Shown one piece after another: positions 31,601 to 42,800 of a stretch of DNA of 64,000 nucleotides; position 1 is the stretch's first letter, and the number at the start of each line of letters is the position of its first letter. This stretch comes from Heracleum sosnowskyi (Eukaryota; Streptophyta; Magnoliopsida; Apiales; Apiaceae): contig JAUIZM010000019.1 in assembly GCA_030848705.1 (NCBI GenBank), positions 1,736,001-1,800,000 on the forward strand. Reading direction: 5' to 3'. Below the pieces are notes generated by a model, which was given only the letters and a program-made list of their open reading frames with translations, was not told the origin of the DNA and ran no database searches. A program made the translations under genes and the position numbers.

Positions 31601-33235
31601 ATTTTTTATCGTTCTGCTACACTAAACATCATTCTATTGCAACACACAAATTGTTTCTTATATATTTTAAGATGTAATGTTCTTCTCGTGAACATTGAGT
31701 TTTTTTTACTAAATTACATGCGATTTTTGTAAAAGAAATTAAATCTTAGCATGCTATGATATTACTCTCATTTTCATAAAACTATAAACAAAAAATTAAT
31801 ATGGAAAAATATAGTTAATAATAAAAAGAGTATTATATTCTGTATAAGCACATAAATAAGTTCTAATGCATCTAGTTATAAGCGGTTATATGTGAAACGT
31901 AACCCACTTGTATAAATCTAATATTATTATTTAGATATTTAAATAAGGCTTCCTACAAAAAAGTTAGAAGTTAAATACTTGAGCTTCCAAGTTTAAAGTT
32001 TTCTTGTATAAACCATATATTAGTTACAAATGAACCCTACTGTTGAGTTCTTGAAGTAAAACCGACTTTGATTCCGAGTTAGAGAAATATTAGTATAAGT
32101 CCATATACGACATAAATGAAGTCTCATGGTTGAATCCTAGTGATTTGTTTTAGTTGGTTTAAAACCGTTTGTTTTATTTTGTCATTATTATTCCAAAGGT
32201 TTTATAGATGACATAGACTTTTTAAAAAGTACTTCATGTTATTCAACTCAAAATATATTTGCCCTCTATATTCGGCCTTATAATATATGTTATTTATATA
32301 TATTTTAAGTGCTTTCAATCATACCATTGTTATTTGTGCTTTAGTTTAACAAACATATATACTTAATTTACTGCATAAATGTTCATACACAATGTGTTAT
32401 TAATCCTCGAACAAGTAACTTACTACAACTCACATTTACTACAACTCACATTTATATATATTGTTGATCTATTTATATATTATGTTTGTCCTTGATCTAT
32501 TCGTGTAACATACTAGTCTGAGTCTAGCCAAGCCTATGATCCAACACCGACAAAGTAGCAGACTACCCTAATCTACGCAACGAGTTGAGGGAAGGGAGAA
32601 GGTACGATTGGATCCACTATGCCAATAAAATCCAGATTTTCTTGTTCACAAGTAACAAATTTTTAAAAGACAAAGAACATTTAGAAATGCCAAGCTCTAA
32701 ATTATAATAGGTAAAAAGTTATTCAACCCCCTTCTAACTTATTAATCCATTTTTTGGGCCTAACATAGTGGTTATTGTAAAAATTATTATAAAATAAGTA
32801 TATTACATCTTCTTAATGTAGAAGATAATAATAATTTTACATCCATCAAAAGTTTTCTTTTTTAAACCCGTGTCCCCCAAACCTTCCTTTTTAAGCCTAT
32901 TTTTAAAGAACTTAAAAAAAATCGAAAAACGAAAAATAATCATTTTCGAGTTCTAAACTTTTGTTGAGATCTATTTAGCTTTAAATATCTTTGAAATTCC
33001 TCCATTTGAAATTCTAGTTGAAGACCTTCCCTTGAACCAGTCGCGGAGCTCTCAACTGAGTTGTTTAGGTTCTTGAATTCCATGTCTAGTTGGGGGTTTA
33101 GGTTCGAAGGTTCTAAAATGTGGTGCGAGTTCATCTCTCTCGACCTGTTCACGTTCATGTAATGATGTATTGTTAATTTTAAAGAACACATTACTTTTAA
33201 AGTTTGATTAAAATATATTATGCCTTACAATAGAA
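28614..33235. other. AT-rich stretch without a supported gene
   Basis: No gene could be supported. A minus-strand open frame at 29343-29053 (96 codons, MNDLYHEKVIIL, ending near ACHNYGYEK) has a helical, Lys/Glu-rich look and may be a gag or coiled-coil relic; I do not recognise it. Around 30770-31545 the sequence has the flavour of an old plant gypsy LTR (a segment reading AGTCCTTGAGGAACTATATCT then GTGTACACTTGCACATCTAG resembles the end of Athila/Tat-like LTRs), at low confidence. The remainder is AT-rich with no clear repeat. Nothing resembling a tRNA or rRNA gene was seen. Confidence 0.4.
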
Positions 33236-34171
33236 CTAGGACCCGTGTGATGCACCGATTGTTAATAGTTATATTATTATTATTTTTTTAATTGTATTTG
33301 TTAAAAAAATAAGTAGGCGTGTTAAAATAGCTAAATACTTTTAATTAATTAAAAACATTAAAACAAATTTTAAAATAAATAAGTAAGGGTTTGCTCGTTT
33401 TATTTTTGGAAAAGGAGGGGTTTTATTATGGAAAAATAAAAAAATGTAAAATATATTTAGTTTAAAAAGGTAAATGCCGGTGATATTTTTGGAAAATGAG
33501 GTTTTAAAATTTAATAATTTAAATTATTTAAATAGGTTTTAAAATAAATAAGTAAAGGGTTTGTCCGTCATATTTTTAGAAAAAGAATGGATTTTAGTGA
33601 GAAAAATAGAAAAAGTAAATTGAAAAAGGCAATTTCCCGTGATATATTTAGAAAATGAGGGAATTTGTTAGAAAAAATATATAATGTGTTTTAGCTAAAA
33701 AGGTAATTGGTTATAAATAGGTATTTGATTATTTATATTTTAATATTTTTAGTAATTACATTTGTTAAGAAAAATAAGCAGGCATGTTTAAATAGGTAAA
33801 CTTTTTAAAAAACAATTATAATATTAGGTTTAAAACTGAATAACTAAAGGTTTGTCCGTGATATTTTTGGAAAATGAGGGGTTTTAGTAAGGAAAAATAA
33901 AAAACTAACATGTTTTAGTTAAAAAAGGTAATTGCGCGTGATATATTTGAAAAAGTAGGGGAATTTGTTAGAAAAAATAAAAAAAAATGTATTTTAGGTG
34001 AAAAAGATAATTGGTTATAAATAGGTAATATTATTATTTAATAATATATTTCTATAAATAAGTAAGGTTAATTAAGTAAAATCATGAATTTAAGAAAGAA
34101 CAATTAAGTAAAATCATAACGTACCGACCAACAAAACTTTTAATGTTTCGTCTATTATATAATAGTATTGA
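33236..34171 (-). mobile_element. Non-autonomous Helitron candidate (unit 1)
   Basis: On the minus strand the element starts TCAATACTATTATATAATAG at 34171 and ends CTAG at 33236, preceded by A and followed by T in the host. Known: Helitrons start TC, end CTRR after a short hairpin, insert between A and T, and make no target duplication; all these hold here. The hairpin before CTAG is damaged in this copy (CACACGGGTC) but intact in unit 2. The interior is AT-rich, with three diverged blocks beginning GTTTGTCCGT and no Rep/helicase ORF. Confidence 0.65.
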
Positions 34172-34880
34172 TATGCTTTTAATATAGAGAATAAGTAAAC
34201 TCGCATCTCACATAATTAACTTTCATGAGATATTCAATAAAACGACTTCATATAATAAAATATTTTGCAGATTAATATACTATCTAAAAAGATTGTGCAT
34301 CTCAAAAGATTGTATGAATCAAATTTTATTCAATATCATAGGAAAATTATCTAGATGCGTCTAAGGTTCCTTATTCTCTTTAATATATTAAACAAAATAT
34401 GTATAGAACACTTAACATAAAAAATATTAAATCACAGAATACAAAAAATTGAAAATATAGAACGATAAATACATATAGAACACACAATAAAAATTATAAA
34501 ATATACACAAATTTAGTGAAAACACAATAAAAATTATAGAACATAAGAAATTTTAAAATACAAAAATTACGTGGCATAAAAATTATAGTTTCAAAAATCT
34601 GCAACACAAAAAATTATAGAATACAAAATATATTAATCATAAATAACTATTAAATTGTTGAGCCTAGTCATAAAAATATTAAAGCACCAAATTACTAAAT
34701 TAAAAAGTAAGAGAATATGAACAATTAAATAAGTATATATAAACACTTGAAAATTTGCAAAAATAAAATTTGATGTATAGAGAACTTAGATTCTAAAAGA
34801 AATTAGTAAAAACGTGGTGTAGTGTAGGTAATGAAAACATAGGTATATAGAGGGTAAATCTGAACAGTAGGTTTTAAAAG

Positions 34881-35000
34881 AGATCAAAGGAAAAGGTGGT
34901 GCAATGTATGTAGACACCTAACCACAGATCAAGTGAAAAGGTGGTGCATAGACACCTATACAGAGATCAAGTGAAAACGTGGTATGTATATAGACACCTA
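34881..35000 (+). repeat. Three tandem ~45-bp units upstream of the AP2-like gene
   Basis: Three units of AGATCAAGTGAAAAGGTGGT followed by a TAGACACCTA block, 72-190 bp before the ATG. The middle unit lost eight bases in unit 1 (GTGCATAGACACC); unit 2 keeps the full form (57177-57303). They could be cis-regulatory repeats. Confidence 0.7.
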
Positions 35001-35023
35001 ATATCATCTGGGTCACTCACACT

Positions 35024-35029
35024 TATATA
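35024..35029 (+). promoter_or_regulatory. TATA box of the AP2-like gene
   Basis: TATATA 43 bp upstream of the ATG at 35072, in ACTTATATACATAG. Same in unit 2. Confidence 0.45.
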
Positions 35030-35071
35030 CATAGAATACATTTCTCAGTCATTTTCAAAGCAAAAACAAAA

Positions 35072-36814
35072 ATGGACCATTTTTCATTTTCTTGTGCAAA
35101 TCCATCAAGTGAAAGCATTTCTGATACCATAAGTTGTAAGAAAAACAATCTTAAGGATGTTGAAGAGGGTGACAGTGCCCCTGCAATAGAACATCCATTT
35201 ACAAAGGAGTTACCAAGTATAGATCTTGCTCTTTTACTTTTAACACACACATAAACTCCGTACAAAATTAACAAATCTTTTCTTTATCAATATTATTCAA
35301 TTATTGATGTTAGAATATTTTGTTTTTTACTAGTTTGAGTAGAACAAAATAACAATTTTTTGGTTTTTACATTTGTTGAGAATATGTTAATTTGAATTGA
35401 ATATTTTGTATTGGATTTTATTTTGTAATGTGTTTGAATGGACAGACATAAATTGTCCGAGAGATATGAGGCTCATCTATGGGATAGGGGTGCATCTAAT
35501 GATAGCCAACAAACAAAGAAAGGAAGACAAGGTAAAATTCATTTTTTTTTGTTTATTTGAATAACCAATTATTTTTTTGGTATGACTACGGTAACTTTTG
35601 TATTTTAATCCTTATTTGTTTTTGTTTCATGATTTGTGCTCCTCAACTTTCTTCACTTAGTTTATCTAGGTATGTTTGGTTTTTAACTCTTTTCATTTAA
35701 ATTTATATATATATATATATTATTCAATAAACATATTTATATAAATATTTAGGATCTTATGATAATGAAGAATCGGCTGCTCATGCTTACGATCTTGCTG
35801 CTCTCAAATATTGGGGACTTGCTACTATGCTCAATTTTCCGGTACTTAGATTTTTCTTTATATATTCCTTTAATAACATTAAATATTTAATAAATATAAA
35901 GTTTAATTAATTCGGTTCAATTTTTTTGATTAACGGATGTATCATATATATTGTTAAAAACTGCAGGTAGAATTATACGAAAAAGATATCGAAGAAATGA
36001 AAAATTCAACAAAAGAAGAGTATGTAGCTTCTCTAAAGAGAAAAAGCTCTGGATTTTCTTGGGGAGCTTCAAAATACAAAGGAGTATTCAAGTAATAGCT
36101 TTCACCTTTTTAGAAATTATACTTATGAATAATTTTTCAATTAGTTTTTGGACAAAGCTAGACTGTGTACAACGAGTAATGATAGAGATTTATAATAGCA
36201 TTCATGCACTATATGTTATAACAATTGTTAATATTACGAGAAATGGACAAGAACACTCAAATTCACATTGGTATAGAAAAAATAATTTGAATCTCAGTTA
36301 CCATCTCAAATAACACACAAATGCATTGTTTTTTTTTCCAAAAGTAGGTGGGGTCCATGGGACCAATATTAATTTTATCATCCTAAAATAATCGTCATAA
36401 CTTTCATAATTTTCATATATTGATCAAATGCGATTTAACATTTTTGATACGCATCCTTCTTATTTTTATATAAATGCCTGATTTTTATTTGATTCTGTTT
36501 AGTAAAATATTAAATTAAAAAATTTATTGAAATACATTGCATATTAATTATTTGCAAAAAAAAAAAATTATTTGATTTTTTAAACAAACTGATATTTTAC
36601 GTTATAATCTATACAAATTACCAAAACATATATTTAACTAGTTATGTTAGTTGAATATAATTTTCAATTAATATAAATGAGATTATCAAAATTTAATTTG
36701 AAACAAAAATATTGAAATTGATAACCTTCATATGGTCATATAGGCACCAACTTAGATGGGAAGCTCGAATTAAACGCATGGACGGAAAGAGATATACATA
36801 CTTGGGGAAATACG
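35072..36814 (+). pseudogene. AP2/WRINKLED1-like transcription-factor gene, 3'-truncated (unit 1)
   Basis: Known: AP2-family factors of the WRINKLED1 group bind DNA through two AP2 domains; relatives control fatty-acid synthesis genes. Six exons are deduced: 35072-35216, 35446-35531, 35661-35669 (9 nt, VYL micro-exon), 35753-35841, 35967-36091 and 36744-36814. All introns are GT-AG and phases agree with the family. Domain 1 reads IYKGVTK, then RYEAHLWD, KKGRQ, VYLG, AAHAYDLAALKYWG and LNFP. The linker has EEYVASLKRKSSGFS. Domain 2 starts SKYKGVF and RWEARI and ends at YLGKY; the exon with EEAAxAYDxAAIxYRG is not found before 39353. Exon 1 is off by one base: the ATG frame and the IYKGVTK frame differ, with a TGA just upstream. 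Several conserved residues are changed (KLSE for RWTG). A decayed or partial gene; low-level transcription is possible. Confidence 0.75.
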
Positions 36815-37770
36815 GTATGATTTATAACTTTACACATGTATCAATTTTCCGCATATACTCACATTGCATAGTTCGCATTTTCATATGTTTTATATTCATG
36901 TGTAATAAATGGCTATTAGAATATAAAAAAATATAAATATAAATAGTGTGGGTTTACTTGTATATGTTTAATCTCAAAAAGATGAGACTCACACCCTTAA
37001 TTACAAATACTTAGAAATCTTTTTCATTATCAAGACTATGTTCTAATTAAGCAATTGTACAATTGAAATTTTAAGTTATTAAAAAGGTTATTAGTATTGA
37101 TGGTTTCATAAATGTAAAAATTGAGATTGACATCTTCAAATAGAAAATATGAATAATTTGATAAAGGGGAGGAAATACAATTTTTAAACTACTATAATTC
37201 TTTCATTACAATGCAATGAGTTGGCAATACATGGTAGGGATGTACGTTAAGGGCAATTAAAAATATATTTAGTAAGAACAACACATTTACCAACTTCTAG
37301 TCCCCTCTTTTCAACAATTGATTTATATATTTATTATTTCAATCACATTTCACCTATATAATTTCTAATTTATTTCTAATTTCTATTTATTAATTTCATA
37401 CACATCCCTAATTCATAGATTCAATGGTAATTTGTGTAAGTGAAACAAGTGATTTGGTAGAAACAAGAAATTTCTAATCTAAGTAAACTATTGTCTCCAT
37501 TGGATTTATATTGATCACAATTCTTTTTTTGCATGTTTAAAAGTATGTCTCAAAAGTATTAAACGATTTTTCTTATGAACCAAATTAAATGTAAAATATG
37601 CTAATTTTTTCTAAATATATAAAGAAGTGAGGTTAAATTTGACGGTGAAACATTTCATTGCTAAATATTGATGGCGGGGGCAGAGGGAGTAGTAATCTGG
37701 TGCAAATGATCATAGATTACATATTTTATATAATATTAAATATAATTATATATCATTGGTTCATCTCTAG

Positions 37771-37834
37771 TTCTCATTTGAACATCAATATATATATACA
37801 TAAATGTATGTGCATATAGTTACTCAAATGAGAA
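37771..37834. repeat. Small foldback, possible MITE
   Basis: Perfect 11-bp inverted arms separated by 42 bp of AT-rich sequence. No target duplication could be defined, so the MITE reading is weak. The same foldback is present in unit 2. Confidence 0.35.
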
Positions 37835-38469
37835 TTCTAATTAAAATGAGATTTTGAGACACAGTTTTTGAATTACTTTTATTCTAAATCATTAATTTAA
37901 ATCCATTATCCTACCCCTCTACTTCGTTCTTCTTCCCTCATCCATCTATTACCACCAACCTTTGGCACCCACCACCACCACCACCATCGATCTAGGTCAT
38001 TAATTTTGGTGACACTCTATCTCACACACACACATTACTCGCACAAATATTGCACAGTCACACTTGGGAAAGCATAAAAAAATCAAGATTCAATACTTAT
38101 ATTTGATATTCCCTAAGGTGATGATTTTCCTTGAATTCTAGTGTATTTTTTTTTTTACTTTTTGTTGATTTGTGTTGATTTTATGGTGATTCCGAGTTGT
38201 ACTTAATGATTATGTAAATATGGTGGGCTATAGACGGTGAGGATGAGGGTGTTGGTGGTTGTGGAGATTTTTATTTGATCATGGTCATGGTTGATAGTGG
38301 TGGGGGGTTGCATCACCACGACCTAAAGTACGTATAAACATATTGTAGCTTATATCATTGTGATTCATTTAGATGAGTAGTTCACCAAATATAATAAACA
38401 CCTTATAATAGTTTCCGCAAGTGTATGATTTTGCATTCTTTGCTAAAAGATATATATAGATCTAGCAAT

Positions 38470-38925
38470 TCGCGCATGTCGTATATTTTTGTGTCGTGCA
38501 CTTTCAGGTTTGGTGTACATGAATGCTAAAAACAAAACCGAACCATTTACGTTTGTGTACCTTTCGTGTCGTAAATCTCCCGTGTCGTGTTTTCATGTAA
38601 TTTTAAATAAAAAATAAATATAAATATTTAAATTTAGTTAAATTTTTACAAATATGTTTATAAATATGTACTTACATCATATTTACAAAAAATATTATAA
38701 AATATGTACAATTATGTAATAAATATTAATTTATCTAATGTACATAATAAAAACTCTAATTTAAATATTAACATATAAATATATATTTATTTATGTCGTG
38801 TACTTCATGTCGTGTCGTATAACCAAAGGGTAAACAAAAAATCGACACTAAATTTTGGTCGTATACATTCGTGTTCGTGTACTCCAAATACAAACACAAA
38901 CACTAATTTTTCATGTCGTGTGAAA
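38470..38925. repeat. GTCGTGT-rich interspersed repeat
   Basis: The heptamer GTCGTGT and variants (TTCGTGTCGTAAATC, ATGTCGTGTCGTATAACC) recur on the + strand around an AT-rich core. Similar repeats are common in plant genomes as non-autonomous elements; no termini are recognised. Unit 2 copy near 60560-61010. Confidence 0.4.
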
Positions 38926-39353
38926 AATTGGTGGGTATATATTTATATTAATTTTGACAACGAGGGTCAAATCCCGAGTATTTTTTGAAAATCGGGTCAA
39001 GTCCCGATTCTGAGTCCGAATAAGCCGAAGCCTACTAGCCCAAATGCAGCCAACTTGGGTAACGACTAGCCCACCACATGCCCCCAAAAGATCATGATTT
39101 TTTGGTGCTTATTGGTAGTAGTACTTCGCCTTATAAACTAATCAGAAGTACCAAATCTACTCGATATGGGACTGAGATGTTACAAACTCCCCCACTCAAT
39201 CTCCTGACATCCTCGCCAGGCCCTGAACAGATAGCCCATACGTCCAGATAGTTCCTCTCTAGCCATTGTGGGATAATAGCGGCTGTCTTCGTGTCCCCAC
39301 CTCCGTACCTCCGTCCATTGTGGGATAAAATACCACCAGCTTTCGTGCCCCAC

Positions 39354-39866
39354 TGATATGGGCTAAAAATAACCCTAGAAATATAATTAATGATGTATTA
39401 ATTAGACCTAGATTGGTCCAAGAATTAGGCCCAATAAATGAGGCCTGAAACCCTAATTATTTATTAATTTCATAATTAATAAAAGGGGAAAATGTGCAGC
39501 TCATAAAAAGAGTCCAAATTGTGTCAACTTCATCAAAGAGTAGCCTCCAAGGCATACAAACCTAATAGGAGTCAGCCTCCTACAAAATAGGATTCACAAT
39601 CCTGATCTAAGAAGGCGACTTGGCCCCCAAGTCACCTAATTCTACTCTAAATGCAGGGCTCCTGACGCCTATATAAAGGACCTGATCCTTCAATCAGAAC
39701 TACGTTTTTTGGCTTGATTCTCAATTACATTAATTGAGATACGTAGGCATCTTGTGAGGACCTGTGTAGTCACGAAACACGAGAGCAGCCATTAAGACAC
39801 GATTGTCCACTACCTTACATTAAATACCCGCCGTCAATATCTAAACCTACTTTTCGTTCCACAACA
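39354..39866 (+). repeat. Tat 5' LTR (unit 1)
   Basis: Ends CCACAACA directly before the primer-binding site. The start is placed at TGATATGGGC because this gives TG...CA, but without a 3' LTR the left end is uncertain. 513 bp as drawn, the same length in unit 2. A TATATAAA box is at 39670-39677. Confidence 0.55.
39670..39677 (+). promoter_or_regulatory. TATA box of the Tat LTR
   Basis: TATATAAA within the LTR, about 190 bp before its end, followed by a plausible leader. Same sequence in unit 2. Confidence 0.55.
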
Positions 39867-39868
39867 TT

Positions 39869-39884
39869 TGGCACCGTCTGTGGG
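39869..39884 (+). other. Tat primer-binding site (unit 1)
   Basis: TGGCACCGTCTGTGGG, two bases after the LTR. The unit 2 copy reads TGGCGCCGTCTGTGGG, the form common in Tat elements, so unit 1 carries a G-to-A change. Confidence 0.75.
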
Positions 39885-39899
39885 AAGACAATAACAACC

Positions 39900-42800
39900 A
39901 TGGCTATAACACGAAGAACAGCAACCGCTACTGGATCAACTGTCACCACCACTGTTCCGATCACCACAGAACCAGGGTCGTTACCCCTCACCACAGAGAT
40001 GGTGTCTCAACCACTAGGGTCGTTACCCCTCACCACAGAGATGGTTTCTCAACCACTAGGGACGTTGCCCATCACCACGGAGGTAGTTTCTCAACCACAA
40101 GGGACGAATCCCGAAGCTTCCATACCTCAGAACGAGACTAACCCTCTTCAGATGGTTGTCTCGCTACTAGATCGCAACCTTCCCCGAGGAGCACAGATCT
40201 CCACAACCGTGCTCCCTATAAGCACCAATCCTGCTTACGGACTACCTAACTATCCCCCTGAAACCGGAGGGAGTGGCCATGCCCCAATAATCCATGAACC
40301 ATACGAACCACCCTACATTCGAGGATTGGGACCTGTCCCTGAAGCAAGATACTTGGATTATTCTGGGCCCTACTCTGATGACTACTCGTCTGATGAAGGA
40401 CGAGATCGAGCACCCAGAAGAAGAAGAGCCAGCAAAGAGCCCCTTGGAAGAAGGAATCGGGGGGCAACTACAAGGGCACCTATGACTGCCATGAAAAGGA
40501 TAAGGGTTCATGAGGCTGAGATCCAGAAACTAAAGAAAAACATAGAGATAGAGCAACAAAGGAGGCAGACTCAGCCTTCGAACCAAGGGGCAGGAGATGT
40601 CCCCATAATTGATTTAAGAACACCTTCAAGGAGGCAAGAAGGAGCTAGGGCTCCAAGGACGGAGATTCCCAAGTCAGATCCCCGTGTTTTAACACAACTG
40701 GGTGACCCAGACGATCCTATTCCACCCTTCACTGAAGAAGTAATGGACGCTCACGTATCAAGGAAATTCAAGATGCCTACTATCAAGGCATATGACGGAA
40801 CGGGTGATCCCGCAACCCACGTGAGGACTTTTTCGAATGCACTGTTGCTACAACCAGTTACCGATGCCCTTAAATGTAGGGCATTTCCTCAAACCCTGGC
40901 TGGCATGGCCCAAAGATGGTATAGTCGTTTGCCGCCCAACTCTATCAGTTGTTTTAGGGACCTGAGCACGGCTTTCATCAACCAATTCATCAGTGGACGA
41001 GTACATGAGAAAAGCTCTGCTTCACTCATGAATCTGACCCAAGGAAAGAACGAGACATTGAGAGATTATCTCAAGCGTTTCACCAAGGAGACGTTGAATA
41101 TACCTGATCTAGACAATAAGGTAGCTATGATAGCCCTTCAACAAGGAACCACGGATGTCTTTTTCAAGATGTCGTTGGCTAAAAACCCTCCTGAGAGCAT
41201 GGTTGAGCTCCAACAGAGGGCTGGTAAGTACATCAAAGCTGAGGAAAGGATGAAGAAAACTGACACCCCCACCCTTGGCGGTGGCAACAATGGTGGCTCA
41301 AAGAAGCGAAAGACGGAGCAAGAGTATGATGTCGAGGACAAATATCCTCGTACGATTAGAGACTCTGATTCAGCTCCAAGGAAAAACAATCCAGGCACGA
41401 AATTTACTGAATATGCAAGGTTGAATGCTCCAAGGAGTCAAATCCTTTATGACATTGAAAAAGATAGAGACTTCCGATGGCCGAAGCCAATAAGGGGAGA
41501 TCCTGAGAAGCGAGATAAGAACAAGTATTGCAGGTATCATAAAGACTCGGGCCATGATACTGATGATTGTAGGCAACTCAAGGACGAAATTGAGTTTCTG
41601 ATTCGAAAAGGAAAGTTGAACAAATTCACCAGGGATGAGGACAGGAACCCCCCTAGGAGAGACTATGATAGAAGGGATGGGGACCGAGATCAAGGTCGTA
41701 ACCCACAACCCCGAGGGCCAGTAATCAACATGATTTCAGGGGGACCAACCGCGGCAGGAACCACTAGGAACTCTCGGAAGGCTTATGCCCGAGAAGTAAT
41801 GCATATTGTTGGAGAAGCACCCAAGCGTGCAAAAACTGAGATGTCGATTGGATTCGATGACTCGGACCTTGAAGGGGTGAAGTTCCCCCATGACGATCCT
41901 TTAGTGATAGCCCCCGTGATTGGAAACAATGAGGTAAAACGAGTCCTGGTGGACAATGGAGCCTCTGTTGATGTCCTTTTTCATGACACGTTCTTGAAGA
42001 TGGGGTATAATGATTCCCAATTTATCCCCTCGAACATGCCCATATACGGGTTTAACGGGGTGGAATCTAAAGTTGAAGGCACAATTCAGTTGCCTATGAC
42101 TATTGGTAAGGAACTAAAAGAAGTAACTCAAATGTTGAATTTCGTGGTAATCAAAGCATCCTCGACCTACAACGCCATCCTTGGAAGAACTGGACTTCAT
42201 GCTTTTAAGGCTGTGGCCTCAACCTACCATCTAAAAGTCAAGTTCCCAACCAGGAGTGGTGTTGGAGAAGAAAGGGGCGATCAAAAGACGGCTAGAAGCT
42301 GTTATGTAGCCGCGTTAAGGCCAGACGGAGTCGGGGGGCAGGTTCTCCCTATCGAAGACATGGATGTTAGAGAAGATGAGGACCATAGAGGGAAGCCAGC
42401 TGAGGATTTGGTTCCTGTTCCATTGGATCCCCTCAAACCTGAAAAGGTGACTTACATTGGAGCACTACTAAAAGAACCTTTGAAGGGCGAGTTGATCACG
42501 TTCCTACAAGAGAACAGTGATGTATTTGCGTGGACGGCTGCCGACATGCCAGGGATTGATCCCCAACTGATAACTCACAAGCTCAATGTCGATCCAAAAA
42601 GAAGGGCGATACAGCAGAAGAAGAGGAACTTTGCACCAGAAAGGCAAGAGGCCATAAAACAAGAAGTTGAAAAGCTCCTAGAAGCTGGATTCATTGAAGA
42701 AATCCAATTTCCAGAATGGTTGGCAAACCCGGTTATGGTTAAGAAAGCCAATGGGAAGTGGAGGATGTGCATAGACTTCACTGATTTGAATGATGCTTGT

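Larger units (their letters stand above)
34172..35071. other. AT-rich region upstream of the AP2-like gene
   Basis: Very AT-rich 34172-34860 with no gene. At its right end lie three promoter-proximal repeats and a TATA box (listed separately). Nothing else seen. Confidence 0.5.
36815..39353. other. AT-rich region between the AP2-like gene and the Tat LTR
   Basis: No gene. The next AP2 exon is absent. Contents: a foldback with 11-bp arms (TTCTCATTTGA 37771-37781 and TCAAATGAGAA 37824-37834), which may be a MITE; a (CAC)n patch near 37972-37985 and an AC-run near 38022; a GTCGTGT-rich stretch at 38470-38925; and at 38950-39353 GC-richer sequence with two copies of a CATTGTGGGATAA block (near 39266 and 39316), probably old transposon sequence of unknown kind. 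Confidence 0.45.

Noticed and set aside
35951..36313. 120-codon frame over AP2 exon 5
   Set aside because: It is a different frame from the AP2 coding exon and runs into the intron.
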